Shown here one piece after another: positions 34,665 through 42,892 of a stretch of DNA of 64,000 nucleotides. Location of the stretch: assembly GCF_015207425.1 (NCBI RefSeq), contig NZ_JADEWZ010000026.1, positions 1-64,000 of the forward strand, given 5' to 3'. The translations under genes were made by a program, and so were the position numbers. The notes below the pieces were generated by a model. It was not told the origin of the DNA. It was given only the letters and a program-made list of their open reading frames with translations, and searched no databases. How positions within the stretch are numbered: position 1 is the stretch's first letter; every line of letters begins with the position of its first letter. The stretch is from Lusitaniella coriacea LEGE 07157 (GTDB taxonomy: Bacteria; Cyanobacteriota; Cyanobacteriia; Cyanobacteriales; Spirulinaceae).

Positions 34665-35543
34665 CTAATTCCCTAGGCGATAAGCTAAGGCAAAGCGCTC
34701 CATTCCTTCTAAATCCGGGAGAATTTGAATTCGGTCGTAATTCCCGCTCTCTCGCAGCAATTTAGTAATAACAGAGGCTTGTCCTGCCATCATTTCAACC
34801 AACCAGATGCCCCCCGGACGCAGGTAATCGGGAGCGGTTTGAACGAGGTAACGGAGACAGTCTAAGCCGTCATCTCCGCCGTCGAGGGCAAGGAGAGGTT
34901 CGTGGATACGGACTTCCGGTTGCAGTTGGGTAATTAGGGAGGAGGGAATGTAAGGGGGATTGGAAACCATGCCGCGAATTGTCCCTTTTAAGGGAGCTAG
35001 CGGCTCCCACCAGGAGCCTTGGTGAAATTCGATTCTTTGGGCGAAACCAAGGTTTCGAGCGTTCTCCTGGGCAATTCCAAGGGCTTCGGGGCTGTTATCG
35101 ACGGCATGGATGGTAGCTTCGGGAAAAGCATCTGCCAATCCGATCGCGATCGCGCCACTTCCAGTTCCCAAATCCACCCAATCGCCCCCCATTCCCTGCG
35201 CTGCGGCAACGGTAACCTCGATAATGCCTTCAGTTTCCGGACGGGGAATTAAAACCGCAGGAGACACTTTGAGTTCAAAGTTCCGCCAGGGGGTTGTTCC
35301 GATGAGGTATTGCAGGGGGACGCGATCGCGCAGTCGTTTTTGCCACAATTGTTCGAGTTCCACCAAAGGGAGGCGAACCTCAACGCGCGATCGCGCTCTA
35401 AAGGTTCCCAGGCGCAACGCCAGCCGATCGAGATCCGTCACCGCTTGCAATAACCAATCCACCTCAGCCGTTGGAATATTTTCCGCGATCGCCCCTGCTT
35501 TTGCCGAGTCATACCAAATTCCTAACGCTTGACCCGACACCAT
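34665..35543 (-). CDS. prmC: Release factor glutamine methyltransferase PrmC
   Basis: This 292-residue enzyme methylates the Gln of the GGQ loop in RF1 and RF2. Motifs are PRPETE (101-105 region) and motif I VDLGTGSGAIAIGL, then the catalytic NPPY at 195-198 in VSNPPYIPS. The N-terminal helical domain binds the release factor. It lies upstream of the AKR stop and downstream of the Tic22 gene on the same strand, with 11 bp to the latter's stop. Confidence 0.93.
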   Translation of the reverse strand: MVSGQALGIWYDSAKAGAIAENIPTAEVDWLLQAVTDLDRLALRLGTFRARSRVEVRLPLVELEQLWQKRLRDRVPLQYLIGTTPWRNFELKVSPAVLIPRPETEGIIEVTVAAAQGMGGDWVDLGTGSGAIAIGLADAFPEATIHAVDNSPEALGIAQENARNLGFAQRIEFHQGSWWEPLAPLKGTIRGMVSNPPYIPSSLITQLQPEVRIHEPLLALDGGDDGLDCLRYLVQTAPDYLRPGGIWLVEMMAGQASVITKLLRESGNYDRIQILPDLEGMERFALAYRLGN

Positions 35544-35554
35544 CGCGGAAATGC

Positions 35555-36295
35555 TTAATTTGACCGATTGGATTGATTTTGCTGTTGAACCTGCTCCTGA
35601 ACAGAGCGAACAAATTCCAATGCCTCTTGGGAAGGAACGAGAACAATTTGTGTTAATGCTTGGTCATTACTCGTTTTCAGCGTCTCGATCACTGCCTCCA
35701 GTGGCACGACCTTAACCTGTACGTTTGCCGCTTGAGCGGGTTGTTCCCGACGGAATCGCTCGACCATTTGCATTAACCCTTGTTGTTCAAAGAAGAACGG
35801 AATAACCGTTTTACCGTTCTGCTGAATGGTTAGGGAATCGTCGCCCACCGTGGCATAAAACAACGGCGTACCTACAAATTGTTGTTGGACTTGTTGTGCT
35901 GCCCGAATCTGTTGTTGAGTTGCAACGTATTGGAACTCAACGCCTTGGGATTGATTGGCACCTTCGAGGTCGGCTTTATAAAGTTCCCCCAAGGGAATTG
36001 CTGCCACTTGCGCCTGGTTTGCCAGTTGAGGGTTGTCTTGTTTGAGCTTTGCTAAAAAGGCTTCCGCGTCTTGCCGACTGATAAAGCGCGGGGAAACGCG
36101 CTCCTGATTTTCTGTCGAGACATACATTAATTGATTGTTGCCCGACATAATGAAAAAGATCGGGGTTACGCCCAAACTCGAACTCACTTGTTCCGGGGGT
36201 AATGCTAAGGCGGGAACGCTTCCTCCCAACAACATTCCCCAGGCGAGACTTCCGGTCAAACTTAGCGTTGTACCCCAGTGAAATAGCGATTTCAT
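35555..36295 (-). CDS. Tic22 family protein (copy 1)
   Basis: From the ATG at 36295 this is a 246-residue exported protein with a signal peptide (MKSLFHWGTTLSLTGSLAWG). The Tic22 pattern is visible: LGVTPIFFIMSGNNQLMYVS, then FISRQDAEAFLAKLKQDNP, AAIPLGELYK and GTPLFYATVGDDSL. These are followed by VIPFFFEQQGLMQMV and VLVPSQEALEFV. Cyanobacterial Tic22 is a periplasmic or thylakoid chaperone-like protein linked to outer membrane biogenesis. A second copy is encoded just upstream. The Gln-rich tail is disordered. Confidence 0.9.
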   Translation of the reverse strand: MKSLFHWGTTLSLTGSLAWGMLLGGSVPALALPPEQVSSSLGVTPIFFIMSGNNQLMYVSTENQERVSPRFISRQDAEAFLAKLKQDNPQLANQAQVAAIPLGELYKADLEGANQSQGVEFQYVATQQQIRAAQQVQQQFVGTPLFYATVGDDSLTIQQNGKTVIPFFFEQQGLMQMVERFRREQPAQAANVQVKVVPLEAVIETLKTSNDQALTQIVLVPSQEALEFVRSVQEQVQQQNQSNRSN

Positions 36296-36454
36296 AACGA
36301 ATGTCAATCCTACAATCTATATTTTTATAGGTCGGGTTCCTCGTTCGATTGAGACAAAGCCGATCGCTCTCTAGCTATCGAATTTTTGCGCGGGGGAAAA
36401 GCAGTTTGATGACCTCGTTTTCCCCCTTGTCGAGGAACAGTTGCGATGCTCGAT

Positions 36455-37174
36455 CTATTGTTCTTGGTTGAGAGATCTCAAAAATTGTAACGACTCTCGC
36501 GAAGGAACGAGCATCACGTTCTTGAAAAATTCATCATTTTGACCCTCTTCAAAGGCTTTAATCAAACCTTCTAAAGGAATCACTTCAACTTTGACCTGTG
36601 TGTCGCCCACTTGCTGCAACAAATGCTCTCGCTCGAAGAAGAAGGGTACGAGTTGCTTGCCTTCGACTTGAATGGTTAACAATCCATCCTGCTCTGCGCC
36701 TCTGGCGAAAAAGAGGGGAACGCCAGGAAAGTTTTCGAGGTCTGGATTTTGAGCTTGCAGTAATGTTAAGGCTTGCGTGACTTCTTGCTGTGTGGGAACG
36801 TAAGCAAAATTCAACCCATCGGTTGCGCTGGTTGTCTCTTGGTTGAGCTGGTAAATTTCTCCCATCGACACGGGAACCACTTGTACCCGATTGCCGAGTT
36901 CTGGATTTTCTTGCTTGAGTTTTTCCACAAACGCGATCGCGTCCCGTTGACTGATGAATGCACCCGCGATCGCGTCGCTTCCTTCCGAAGACGATGCCAC
37001 CAGGGGAGAACCTTCCTCATCCGCGATCGTAAATACCGGGACGGCTTTCAACTGTTCGACAATTTCCTCTGGGGATAATGCCAAAGCCGATAAATTTCCA
37101 CCCAGTAACGTTCCGAGTAAAGTACTGCCCACTAAACCCAGAGTTGCACTCCAACGGAAAAACGATTTCATCAT
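36455..37174 (-). CDS. Tic22 family protein (copy 2)
   Basis: This is a 239-residue paralogue of the neighbouring gene, with a signal peptide (MMKSFFRWSATLGLVGSTLLG) and the same ordered motifs: LKAVPVFTIADEEGSPL, FISQRDAIAFVEKLKQENP, PVSMGEIYQLN and GVPLFFARGAEQD. After these come LVPFFFEREHLL and MLVPSRESLQFLRSL. The intergenic gap of 159 bp and the similar layout point to tandem duplication followed by divergence. I cannot say which copy keeps the ancestral role. Confidence 0.9.
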   Translation of the reverse strand: MMKSFFRWSATLGLVGSTLLGTLLGGNLSALALSPEEIVEQLKAVPVFTIADEEGSPLVASSSEGSDAIAGAFISQRDAIAFVEKLKQENPELGNRVQVVPVSMGEIYQLNQETTSATDGLNFAYVPTQQEVTQALTLLQAQNPDLENFPGVPLFFARGAEQDGLLTIQVEGKQLVPFFFEREHLLQQVGDTQVKVEVIPLEGLIKAFEEGQNDEFFKNVMLVPSRESLQFLRSLNQEQ

Positions 37175-37359
37175 GCTCTTAAAACCTCAGTAATTACTAC
37201 TTTCTAGAAAAATGTCACAGTTGAGAATTTACGCATCAACTCAATCGTGCAATTTCTAAAACTTTCGATAACTTCACCTGACCGAACTTGTTTTTCATTA
37301 GTTCCACAATACCCCCTCTATCACTTGCCCACTTTGGCAAAAGACATTTAATTTGACTA

Positions 37360-37433
37360 TCGGGATGACAGGATTTGAACCTGCGACATCCTGCTCCCAA
37401 AGCAGGCGCGCTACCAAGCTGCGCTACATCCCG
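37360..37433 (-). tRNA. tRNA-Pro (TGG)
   Basis: The minus-strand cloverleaf of 74 nt begins with acceptor CGGGATG and ends CATCCCG plus the discriminator A. The anticodon stem CCTGC/GCAGG holds the loop TTTGGGA with anticodon TGG. The T arm contains GGTTCAAATCC. No CCA is encoded. It lies between the Tic22 genes and a GNAT gene. Confidence 0.95.
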
Positions 37434-37498
37434 TGATTCGCTGGTGTATTGTAACCCATTTTGGGAATTTCAAACATTAAATATTGTAAGCGCAAGCA

Positions 37499-38008
37499 TT
37501 AATCAGGATACCAAAACATTCCCTTGATGCCTTCTGGGTCGAGCAAAAAACCCAATCTTCGATAAAACTCCACCACTTGAGGATCCGCAAACAACGTAAT
37601 ATTACTAATATCTTCACTTTTGAGTTTCTTGATTGTATATTTCATCAACGCCTTGCCCAGACCTTTATTTTGGAACTGGGGATGAACCACCACATCCCAA
37701 ATGGTGGCGTTAAAAGCGTGGTCGGAGGTGGCGCGAGCAAACCCAATCAAACGCCGTCGTGCGGGACGCTCTTCCCACATAGAAACGACAAGAAAACTGT
37801 GTTGCAGCGCTTTTCTGACCTTACGCAACGGACGACGCGACCACCCTACCGCATCGCAAAGTTCTTCGAGTTCGTAAAGGTCGAGTTCTCGATCGACGCT
37901 AAAAACAATACGAGGCTCCGCCGCGATCGCGCCTCTTCCTTCCTGCTGAATCTTTACCGGCGCAGAAAGTCGATCTGAAGTGCTAAACAAACTTTTCCAA
38001 AAACCCAT
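37499..38008 (-). CDS. GNAT family N-acetyltransferase (Ycf52/NSI-like)
   Basis: The 169-residue protein has an N-terminal cyanobacterial extension and a GNAT core. The core includes [17 protein letters not shown]-like segments (as [17 protein letters not shown]), then [20 protein letters not shown] with the acetyl-CoA loop QNKGLGKA, and [20 protein letters not shown]. This resembles plastid Ycf52 and plant NSI acetyltransferases that acetylate chloroplast proteins. The substrate here is unknown. Confidence 0.85.
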   Translation of the reverse strand: MGFWKSLFSTSDRLSAPVKIQQEGRGAIAAEPRIVFSVDRELDLYELEELCDAVGWSRRPLRKVRKALQHSFLVVSMWEERPARRRLIGFARATSDHAFNATIWDVVVHPQFQNKGLGKALMKYTIKKLKSEDISNITLFADPQVVEFYRRLGFLLDPEGIKGMFWYPD

Positions 38009-38121
38009 GCCAACGCGGCTAAGTTATCAATAAAGGTAAATCTTAGAGCATTTCCCAGAATAAGCTGACTGTTCCCAAAAGAAAAGTTTGTCATCTGCGC
38101 CTGGGATCGCTTTTTGACATC

Positions 38122-38146
38122 ATCACCGGGCTAAAGCCTTGGTGAT
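38122..38146 (-). repeat. Right-end hairpin of the tnpB-type element (omega-RNA-like)
   Basis: ATCACC at 38122-38127 pairs with GGTGAT at 38141-38146, and an inner GGC/GCC pair encloses TAAA. It lies about 70 bp beyond the tnpB remnant stop and just before TGTCAA on the minus strand. That is the place where IS200/IS605-type elements keep their right-end hairpin, which overlaps the 3' part of the omega RNA. A rho-independent terminator is less likely, because the downstream T tract belongs to the other strand. Confidence 0.4.
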
Positions 38147-38211
38147 TCCTAAGACTCGCGACTTAGGTTCGGTGTTTCTTTCCTTCCGAAATTTCGCAAC
38201 TGCCTCCATGC

Positions 38212-38340
38212 TCAAAGCACTTTTCGGTCTTCGTTCTCTTGGATTGACTTCCGAGAGCTGCGAGGACTTGGGCTTACATTCGCTCGGCAGACTTTAGGCT
38301 TAGACCTTCCCGCAAGTCTTGCGGTATTCAAGAATGCTAG
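38212..38340 (-). pseudogene. tnpB-type C-terminal remnant (IS200/IS605 family)
   Basis: On the minus strand the frame reads LAFLNTARLAGRSKPKVCRA then NVSPSPRSS and RKSIQENEDRKVL, followed by a TGA at 38212. This resembles the extreme C-terminus of cyanobacterial TnpB proteins (Asn-rich helix, R-A-C-G-A-N-V-like turn, then a Ser/Lys tail). No RuvC or zinc-finger part precedes it, and a stop lies just upstream near 38362. I read it as decay of a TnpB transposon, with the right-end hairpin at 38122-38146. The identity is from memory, without alignment. Confidence 0.5.
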
Positions 38341-38361
38341 CATATCGTTTGTAAAGCCGTC

Positions 38362-38600
38362 CTAGTGGTTCGTCAACCTCGATCTTGTGCGTTGAGGCTG
38401 ACACGGTGAACGGTCAGACCCCGCGCCTCCGGAAGAAGTCGGGGGATGCAGAGGCTTCCTCAGAAGTTCATGCCGGATGCTCAGTGAGTGACCGAAGCAA
38501 GGAAGACGAGGTTTCAGACCCAAAGGAGATTTTGATAACACACCCTGCACGGGTTCGGCACTTGGTTCCCAGATACTAGAAGACTCAGGTAGAAGAGCCT
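38362..38600 (+). other. GC-rich structured non-coding stretch, possible group II intron 5' fragment
   Basis: This block is unlike its AT-rich surroundings. It starts near GTGCG at 38387-38391, the usual first bases of group II introns. Then CTGAC...GTCAG and CCCCG...CGGGG stems can form, followed by GGAAGAAGTCGGGGG, as in a domain I-like fold. No domain V and no reverse transcriptase are present before 38819. It could also be debris of the adjacent element or an unknown RNA. A 64-codon frame across it carries no domain I know. Confidence 0.3.
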
Positions 38601-38818
38601 GAATAGATTAGACTGGGGCTATAGTATTGACCGACTCCATTATTATCTATTCCGCTAAAGCTATAGCAATTTTCGCTCCTGCAAGGTATCTATTTCACTG
38701 CCTATTGCCTTAAGCTTAAAGCTTTAATGCCTCGCTAGACTGAGAAACGCTAGATCATTGCTCGCTAACTCTAACCTTTAGATTTTTCTATTGGACAAAA
38801 ACTCTCTTCCTCATACCT

Positions 38819-39538
38819 ATGGCCGCAGGTTTAAAATCATCTACGATAGAACTCCTGAAACGATTTAATCAGGCGTTTCCTAAATTCTACGAACAGTTCG
38901 TCAGCAGCGAAATTCAACTCCAAAACCTGCGACTGGCATATCGGCTTTACAAAACCCAGCGAGCGGTTATTGAAATCAAGCCCGAAGGTTCTAAAAGCGC
39001 CCTACATTTTGCCTACCGCAATCAATCCTTTCTCCTCAGCGATATTTTTGGCGTTCTTGCCGCTTACGGATTGACGATTCACAGCCTGAGTTTGTACGGT
39101 CAAATTAAGGCTCCCATGTTGGTTTTCATCAAACTCGTCGTTTCTCGCGGCAATAAAGCCCTCAGCAGCAAAATTGCAGATAATGTGTGTCGGGCGGTTC
39201 GAGAAGCCCTTGCGGGTCACTTTGAAGTCGAAGAAATGCTGGCGGTAGAATTCAATCTCGACGCGGGTTTAGAACAGGTTGAAACCGAATTTTATGTCGA
39301 CCCGGTTTTTCATCTTCCGGCTTTGCTGATTGAAGCAGACAACCAGCCGGGACTCTTCTACAAAGTGATGTATGCCATTTGGCAAGAAGATTTGTTAGTG
39401 GTCAATGCAAACTTACTGGTTTGGCGAGGGCGAACGCGCCTCATTCTCTACTTGCTTGGTCCTAATGAAAGCCTGATTCCGGAATACTTGGGTCAAAAAA
39501 TTGCCGAGAGCGTGCGCCTGCGCTTGATGGGCGAGTGA
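38819..39538 (+). CDS. ACT domain-containing protein
   Basis: This 239-residue cytosolic protein has two ACT-type regions, about 70-145 (FLLSDIFGVLAAYGLTIHSL) and about 160-235 (LPALLIEADNQPGLFYKVMY). They resemble the paired ACT domains at the end of uridylyltransferases such as GlnD, but without any enzymatic part. It would bind a small ligand, perhaps an amino acid. The first 60 residues are helical. The family seems cyanobacterial, and its function is unknown. Confidence 0.75.
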   Translation: MAAGLKSSTIELLKRFNQAFPKFYEQFVSSEIQLQNLRLAYRLYKTQRAVIEIKPEGSKSALHFAYRNQSFLLSDIFGVLAAYGLTIHSLSLYGQIKAPMLVFIKLVVSRGNKALSSKIADNVCRAVREALAGHFEVEEMLAVEFNLDAGLEQVETEFYVDPVFHLPALLIEADNQPGLFYKVMYAIWQEDLLVVNANLLVWRGRTRLILYLLGPNESLIPEYLGQKIAESVRLRLMGE

Positions 39539-39605
39539 GGTTGGAGTTGGGTTTTGCGCGCGATCGCGAGTAGGCAAGAAACCCAGAAAAGGATAGGATG
39601 GAACT

Positions 39606-40523
39606 ATGGCAATTATTGATATTGGAGGAGTGCCTCATGCTTACGAACTCACGCCTCCTCCAGATACTCCTTCTACCCCTGTCTTAGTTTTTATTCACGG
39701 CTGGTTGCTGAGTCGTCAATATTGGCAGCCTCTCATCCAAAAATTAGCCCCCCACTACCAATGCCTAATTTATGACTTGCGAGGTTTTGGAGAATCTAAA
39801 CCCACCTCATTTTCAAACCAACGCGGTTACGACCTAGCCGCCTACGCAGAAGACTTAGAACAACTACTGCAAGGATTAGATATTCACCGCGCTTGGCTTG
39901 TCGGTCACTCCCTCGGCGGGAGTATTGCCCTGTGGGGAGCGGATATTTCCTCCCATCGCGTTCGAGGGGTCATCTGCCTGAATGCGGGTGGGGGCATTTA
40001 TCTCAAAGAAGAATTCGAGCGCTTCCGAACGATGGGAAAACAACTGGTTAAACGTCGCCCGCGCTGGCTTTCCTACTTCCCCCTTCTCGATCTCCTCTTC
40101 GTGCGCGCGATGGTCGCCCGTCCCCTATCGCGCCATTGGGGAAGACAGCGATTGATCGATTTTGTTGGTGCAGATGCCAGCGCGGCATTGGGCGCTCTAC
40201 TGGATACGACCACAGAAAAGGAAGTCCATCTTCTGCCTCAAATTGTTGCCCGTCTCAAACAACCCGTCTATTTTTTGGCTGGGGCGAAGGATAAAATAAT
40301 GGAACCGAAGTACGTTCAGCACTTAGCCAGTTTCCATCACTTGTTTAAGAATGGCGGGAATAACGTGATTGAAATTCCAGATTGCGGTCATCTCTCAATG
40401 GTCGAACAGCCAGAGATTGTCGCCGAAGAAATGAGTTCTATCCTCTCCCACCATCCCCCTTCCCCCACATCAAGTCAGCAGACGCAGAAACGAAAGACAA
40501 GAAAAGGCTACAATAGCACTTAG
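39606..40523 (+). CDS. Alpha/beta hydrolase
   Basis: This is a 305-residue alpha/beta hydrolase fold protein. The oxyanion region is VFIHGWLLSRQYW, the nucleophile elbow is VGHSLGGSIAL with Ser102, and the acid and His are near AGAKDKIMEPKYV and PDCGHLSMVEQPE. There is a cap insertion around 130-200. The C-terminal 25 residues are low-complexity (HHPPSPTSSQQTQ). The substrate is not deducible, and the length and motifs fit cyanobacterial esterase/lipase-like members. Confidence 0.88.
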   Translation: MAIIDIGGVPHAYELTPPPDTPSTPVLVFIHGWLLSRQYWQPLIQKLAPHYQCLIYDLRGFGESKPTSFSNQRGYDLAAYAEDLEQLLQGLDIHRAWLVGHSLGGSIALWGADISSHRVRGVICLNAGGGIYLKEEFERFRTMGKQLVKRRPRWLSYFPLLDLLFVRAMVARPLSRHWGRQRLIDFVGADASAALGALLDTTTEKEVHLLPQIVARLKQPVYFLAGAKDKIMEPKYVQHLASFHHLFKNGGNNVIEIPDCGHLSMVEQPEIVAEEMSSILSHHPPSPTSSQQTQKRKTRKGYNST

Positions 40524-40594
40524 AACTACCCTTGAACGGTCGAACGACAGAAGAAATACGGCAATATCCACAATTGAGCTAGGAGAGGCTAACG

Positions 40595-40909
40595 ATGCTA
40601 CACCGCAAGATTTATCAACTTTGTGCAGATGGTCGTGAGGTTTGCGTTTTCTTGCGGGATCAGCAGCGCTGGATCGAAAACGCTCGCATTGTCGATCTTG
40701 AGGGAGATTTAGTCACCATTCGCTACGAAACGGAGGAAGAAGACGAAATTAGTTCTTGGGAAGAAATGGTTCGCCTAGAAAGCATCGGCGCGGTAACCCA
40801 AAAGCTTGCTTCAGTTTCTAGAGGAACCATCGAACTCGCCATCTCCGAAGACTGCCCCGAAGCAGAGCAAATTCATCCTCGTTCTCCCGATACTAATGGA
40901 GAGAGTTAA
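40595..40909 (+). CDS. DUF6679 family protein
   Basis: The 104-residue protein is of a family I recall as restricted to cyanobacteria. It begins MLHRKIYQLCADGREVCVFL, continues DQQRWIENARIVDLEGDLVT, then IRYETEEEDEISSWEEMVRL. This is a compact beta-barrel-like fold with an acidic middle. A good AGGAG ribosome site stands ahead of the ATG (tag-GAGAGG-type). The gene is 71 bp after the hydrolase. The function is unknown. Confidence 0.8.
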   Translation: MLHRKIYQLCADGREVCVFLRDQQRWIENARIVDLEGDLVTIRYETEEEDEISSWEEMVRLESIGAVTQKLASVSRGTIELAISEDCPEAEQIHPRSPDTNGES

Positions 40910-40917
40910 TTTGTACC

Positions 40918-42570
40918 CTACTCTTCCCTCCTCAATTCCGCAGACTCAAAAGCAGGGCAATACCCCTCCGGTGTCACTTTAAAATCGTAGAGGGGAGAAG
41001 CGGGGTTCCAGCAGCGCTGTCCCCGTTGGTGGCGGCAGTTCCGGCAACAGTCCACATCCATCTGAAACTTGACGCTGCTACTTTGACTCAAGAGTTCTCT
41101 CTGGGATAAACCGCGCAAAACCAATTCTTCTCCTTGCCAGCGCGCTTCGATTAACCCCGTATCGGCAAAGTGTCGCCAGTGGGGATCGTCAATGATGGTT
41201 GTGGGGAGTGTAATTTGTACGGCAGTATCGAATTCATTCAGTTCTCCTTCATAGTTCGTTTCTGTGGGAGCAGCCGGTTGAATGAAAGTGTCGCCAATGG
41301 GAAGTTCTACTAAGGTTCCCACTGCTGGGGAGTGCAGTTGGTAGCGACTTTGTAACTCCTCTAGACTGGTCAAATCAGCTAAGTAAGTAGGCGAACCGTG
41401 GACGAAAATGACGTGTTGGGGGCGAATATTATGGATCAGTTGGATCGTGTTGCGTCCGTCGCTGTGTTCTGCGAGCAGATAGGTTTCCCAGCTCAAACGG
41501 GTTGTGGCGCATCTTAGAACTTTTTCTAGGGTTGAGCTTTCGTCTAGTTGGGGACGTTCGGGCAATAAGACAACCCAAGTTCCCAGGGCGGGGGAGCAAT
41601 AGGGACTCCAATCCGCCGTCAAATCGGTCAGAATAATGCAGGGCAATTGAATCTTTTCTTCTAGTGAAGAGGGGAGGCGGCGGGTGCGCGGAAGAACTTG
41701 TTCGTCCCAAAAGAGGGGTTGATGTTTGGCGAAGTTTTGTACTGCGGTGGGAAGAGCGGGTAAGAGGTCTAAATAGATATCGCAAGCTGTGGCAACTTCT
41801 GTATCCACCCAAATATCTAAGTCCCGTCCTGTAAATTGGTGATGGGAGCGCAGGAGCATGAGAATTTCTTGTCCCAATCCCAAGGGGGGAACGGGGAGTA
41901 AGACTGACATTTGGTTCGCGATCGCGCGATCGATCTTTTCCACCAACTGCTTTTCCTGCTGCCGTCGGCGAGGATGTCGCGCAGTTCCGTAACTCCCTTC
42001 AATAATCAAAACATCCGGACTCAAACCCCGCAACGGATCGATTGATAACCCTTCTACCAAGCGGGAATTGGACAGAAAAAAATCCCCCGTATAGAGTACC
42101 GTGTAAGCTCGCCCAGATTTGGTGTAGGTGAGCAATATTGCGGTTGCTCCCGGCAAGTGTCCTGCCGGAAATAGCTCGACGGTTAACCCTTCCAACACTT
42201 CAACAGCCGACCGCCACGAGAGCGCGCGACAGAAAGAAGAGAGGGTTTCTCCTTCTAATTCCAGCCAATTAAGGGGAAGCAGTCGCGCCGTTACTTCGCT
42301 TGCATAAATGGGAAGCGAGGGAAACCGCTCGTGCAATTCCAAGAGTCCTCTGGCATGATCCGCATGAGCGTGAGTACACAATACCAAGTCAGCCGGAGGC
42401 GTTTCAGTGGCGAGGAAGGGGGACAAATCTTTTAAGCCGCAGTCGAGGAGAATGCGATAGGGACCCATTTGCACCAACAAGCAAACTCCCTCAGAATCGC
42501 GTCCCACGCCGTAGGGAAAACAGGACAGAGGGTTTTGGCGATTTGAGGATGCGGTAGGCATTGGATTCAT
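40918..42570 (-). CDS. Metallo-beta-lactamase fold protein, RNA-nuclease-like (beta-CASP type)
   Basis: The 550-residue protein has the metal motif THAHADHARGL near residue 70, and the later His/Asp motifs LYTGDFFLS and HGSPTYLADL. After the MBL half comes a beta-CASP-like insertion with LLPVPPLGLGQEILMLL. This arrangement resembles cleavage/polyadenylation-type nucleases and cyanobacterial exonuclease-like proteins. The C-terminus adds a Cys cluster (CRNCRHQRGQRCWN...YC) that may bind zinc. It overlaps no neighbour and is convergent with DUF6679. Confidence 0.87.
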   Translation of the reverse strand: MNPMPTASSNRQNPLSCFPYGVGRDSEGVCLLVQMGPYRILLDCGLKDLSPFLATETPPADLVLCTHAHADHARGLLELHERFPSLPIYASEVTARLLPLNWLELEGETLSSFCRALSWRSAVEVLEGLTVELFPAGHLPGATAILLTYTKSGRAYTVLYTGDFFLSNSRLVEGLSIDPLRGLSPDVLIIEGSYGTARHPRRRQQEKQLVEKIDRAIANQMSVLLPVPPLGLGQEILMLLRSHHQFTGRDLDIWVDTEVATACDIYLDLLPALPTAVQNFAKHQPLFWDEQVLPRTRRLPSSLEEKIQLPCIILTDLTADWSPYCSPALGTWVVLLPERPQLDESSTLEKVLRCATTRLSWETYLLAEHSDGRNTIQLIHNIRPQHVIFVHGSPTYLADLTSLEELQSRYQLHSPAVGTLVELPIGDTFIQPAAPTETNYEGELNEFDTAVQITLPTTIIDDPHWRHFADTGLIEARWQGEELVLRGLSQRELLSQSSSVKFQMDVDCCRNCRHQRGQRCWNPASPLYDFKVTPEGYCPAFESAELRREE

Positions 42571-42694
42571 CTCTCCTCCAAGTTAGGGTAGGGAACTGAA
42601 TTGCGGTTTTGAAAATTGAGAGCAGAGAAAAAGGAAAAACCAATCTCCCCAAAATTTTCGTCTTAATTTTCTATTGCCAGTCCCCAAAACCTAC

Positions 42695-42817
42695 TTAGTG
42701 AGCCGAACCATTGCCGTGATAGTTGTCAGAATCATAAAATCCATTTTTGGTTCCAAAGAATAGCGTTGCCACTGTAAATAAGGCGGTCAAAATAACGAGT
42801 ACTAATTTGACATCCAT
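42695..42817 (-). CDS. ndhP: Probable NdhP, small NDH-1 subunit
   Basis: This 40-residue gene has an AGGAG ribosome site (TAAGAGGAGAGACAACAAA precedes the ATG). The chain is MDVKLVLVILTALFTVATLF, one membrane helix, then FGTKNGFYDSDNYHGNGSAH. The helix-plus-FYDSDxYHGNGSAH layout and 40-residue size match what I remember of NdhP (Sml0013 of Synechocystis), a single-helix subunit of the photosynthetic NDH-1 complex in cyclic electron flow. It stands alone, upstream of the antiporter gene's stop on the same strand. Confidence 0.65.
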   Translation of the reverse strand: MDVKLVLVILTALFTVATLFFGTKNGFYDSDNYHGNGSAH

Positions 42818-42892
42818 TTTGTTGTCTCTCCTCTTAGGAATCTCTCAATCTATAATACTGCCTGGGAATTCAGTATTTTTGCTAGATCGACC

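Noticed and set aside
38009-38818. Possible RNase P RNA, tmRNA or complete group II intron
   Set aside because: The RNase P and tmRNA core motifs (for example GAGGAAAGTCCGGGC) are absent, and there is no domain V or reverse transcriptase. Only a weak group II-like 5' fragment is kept as a hypothesis.
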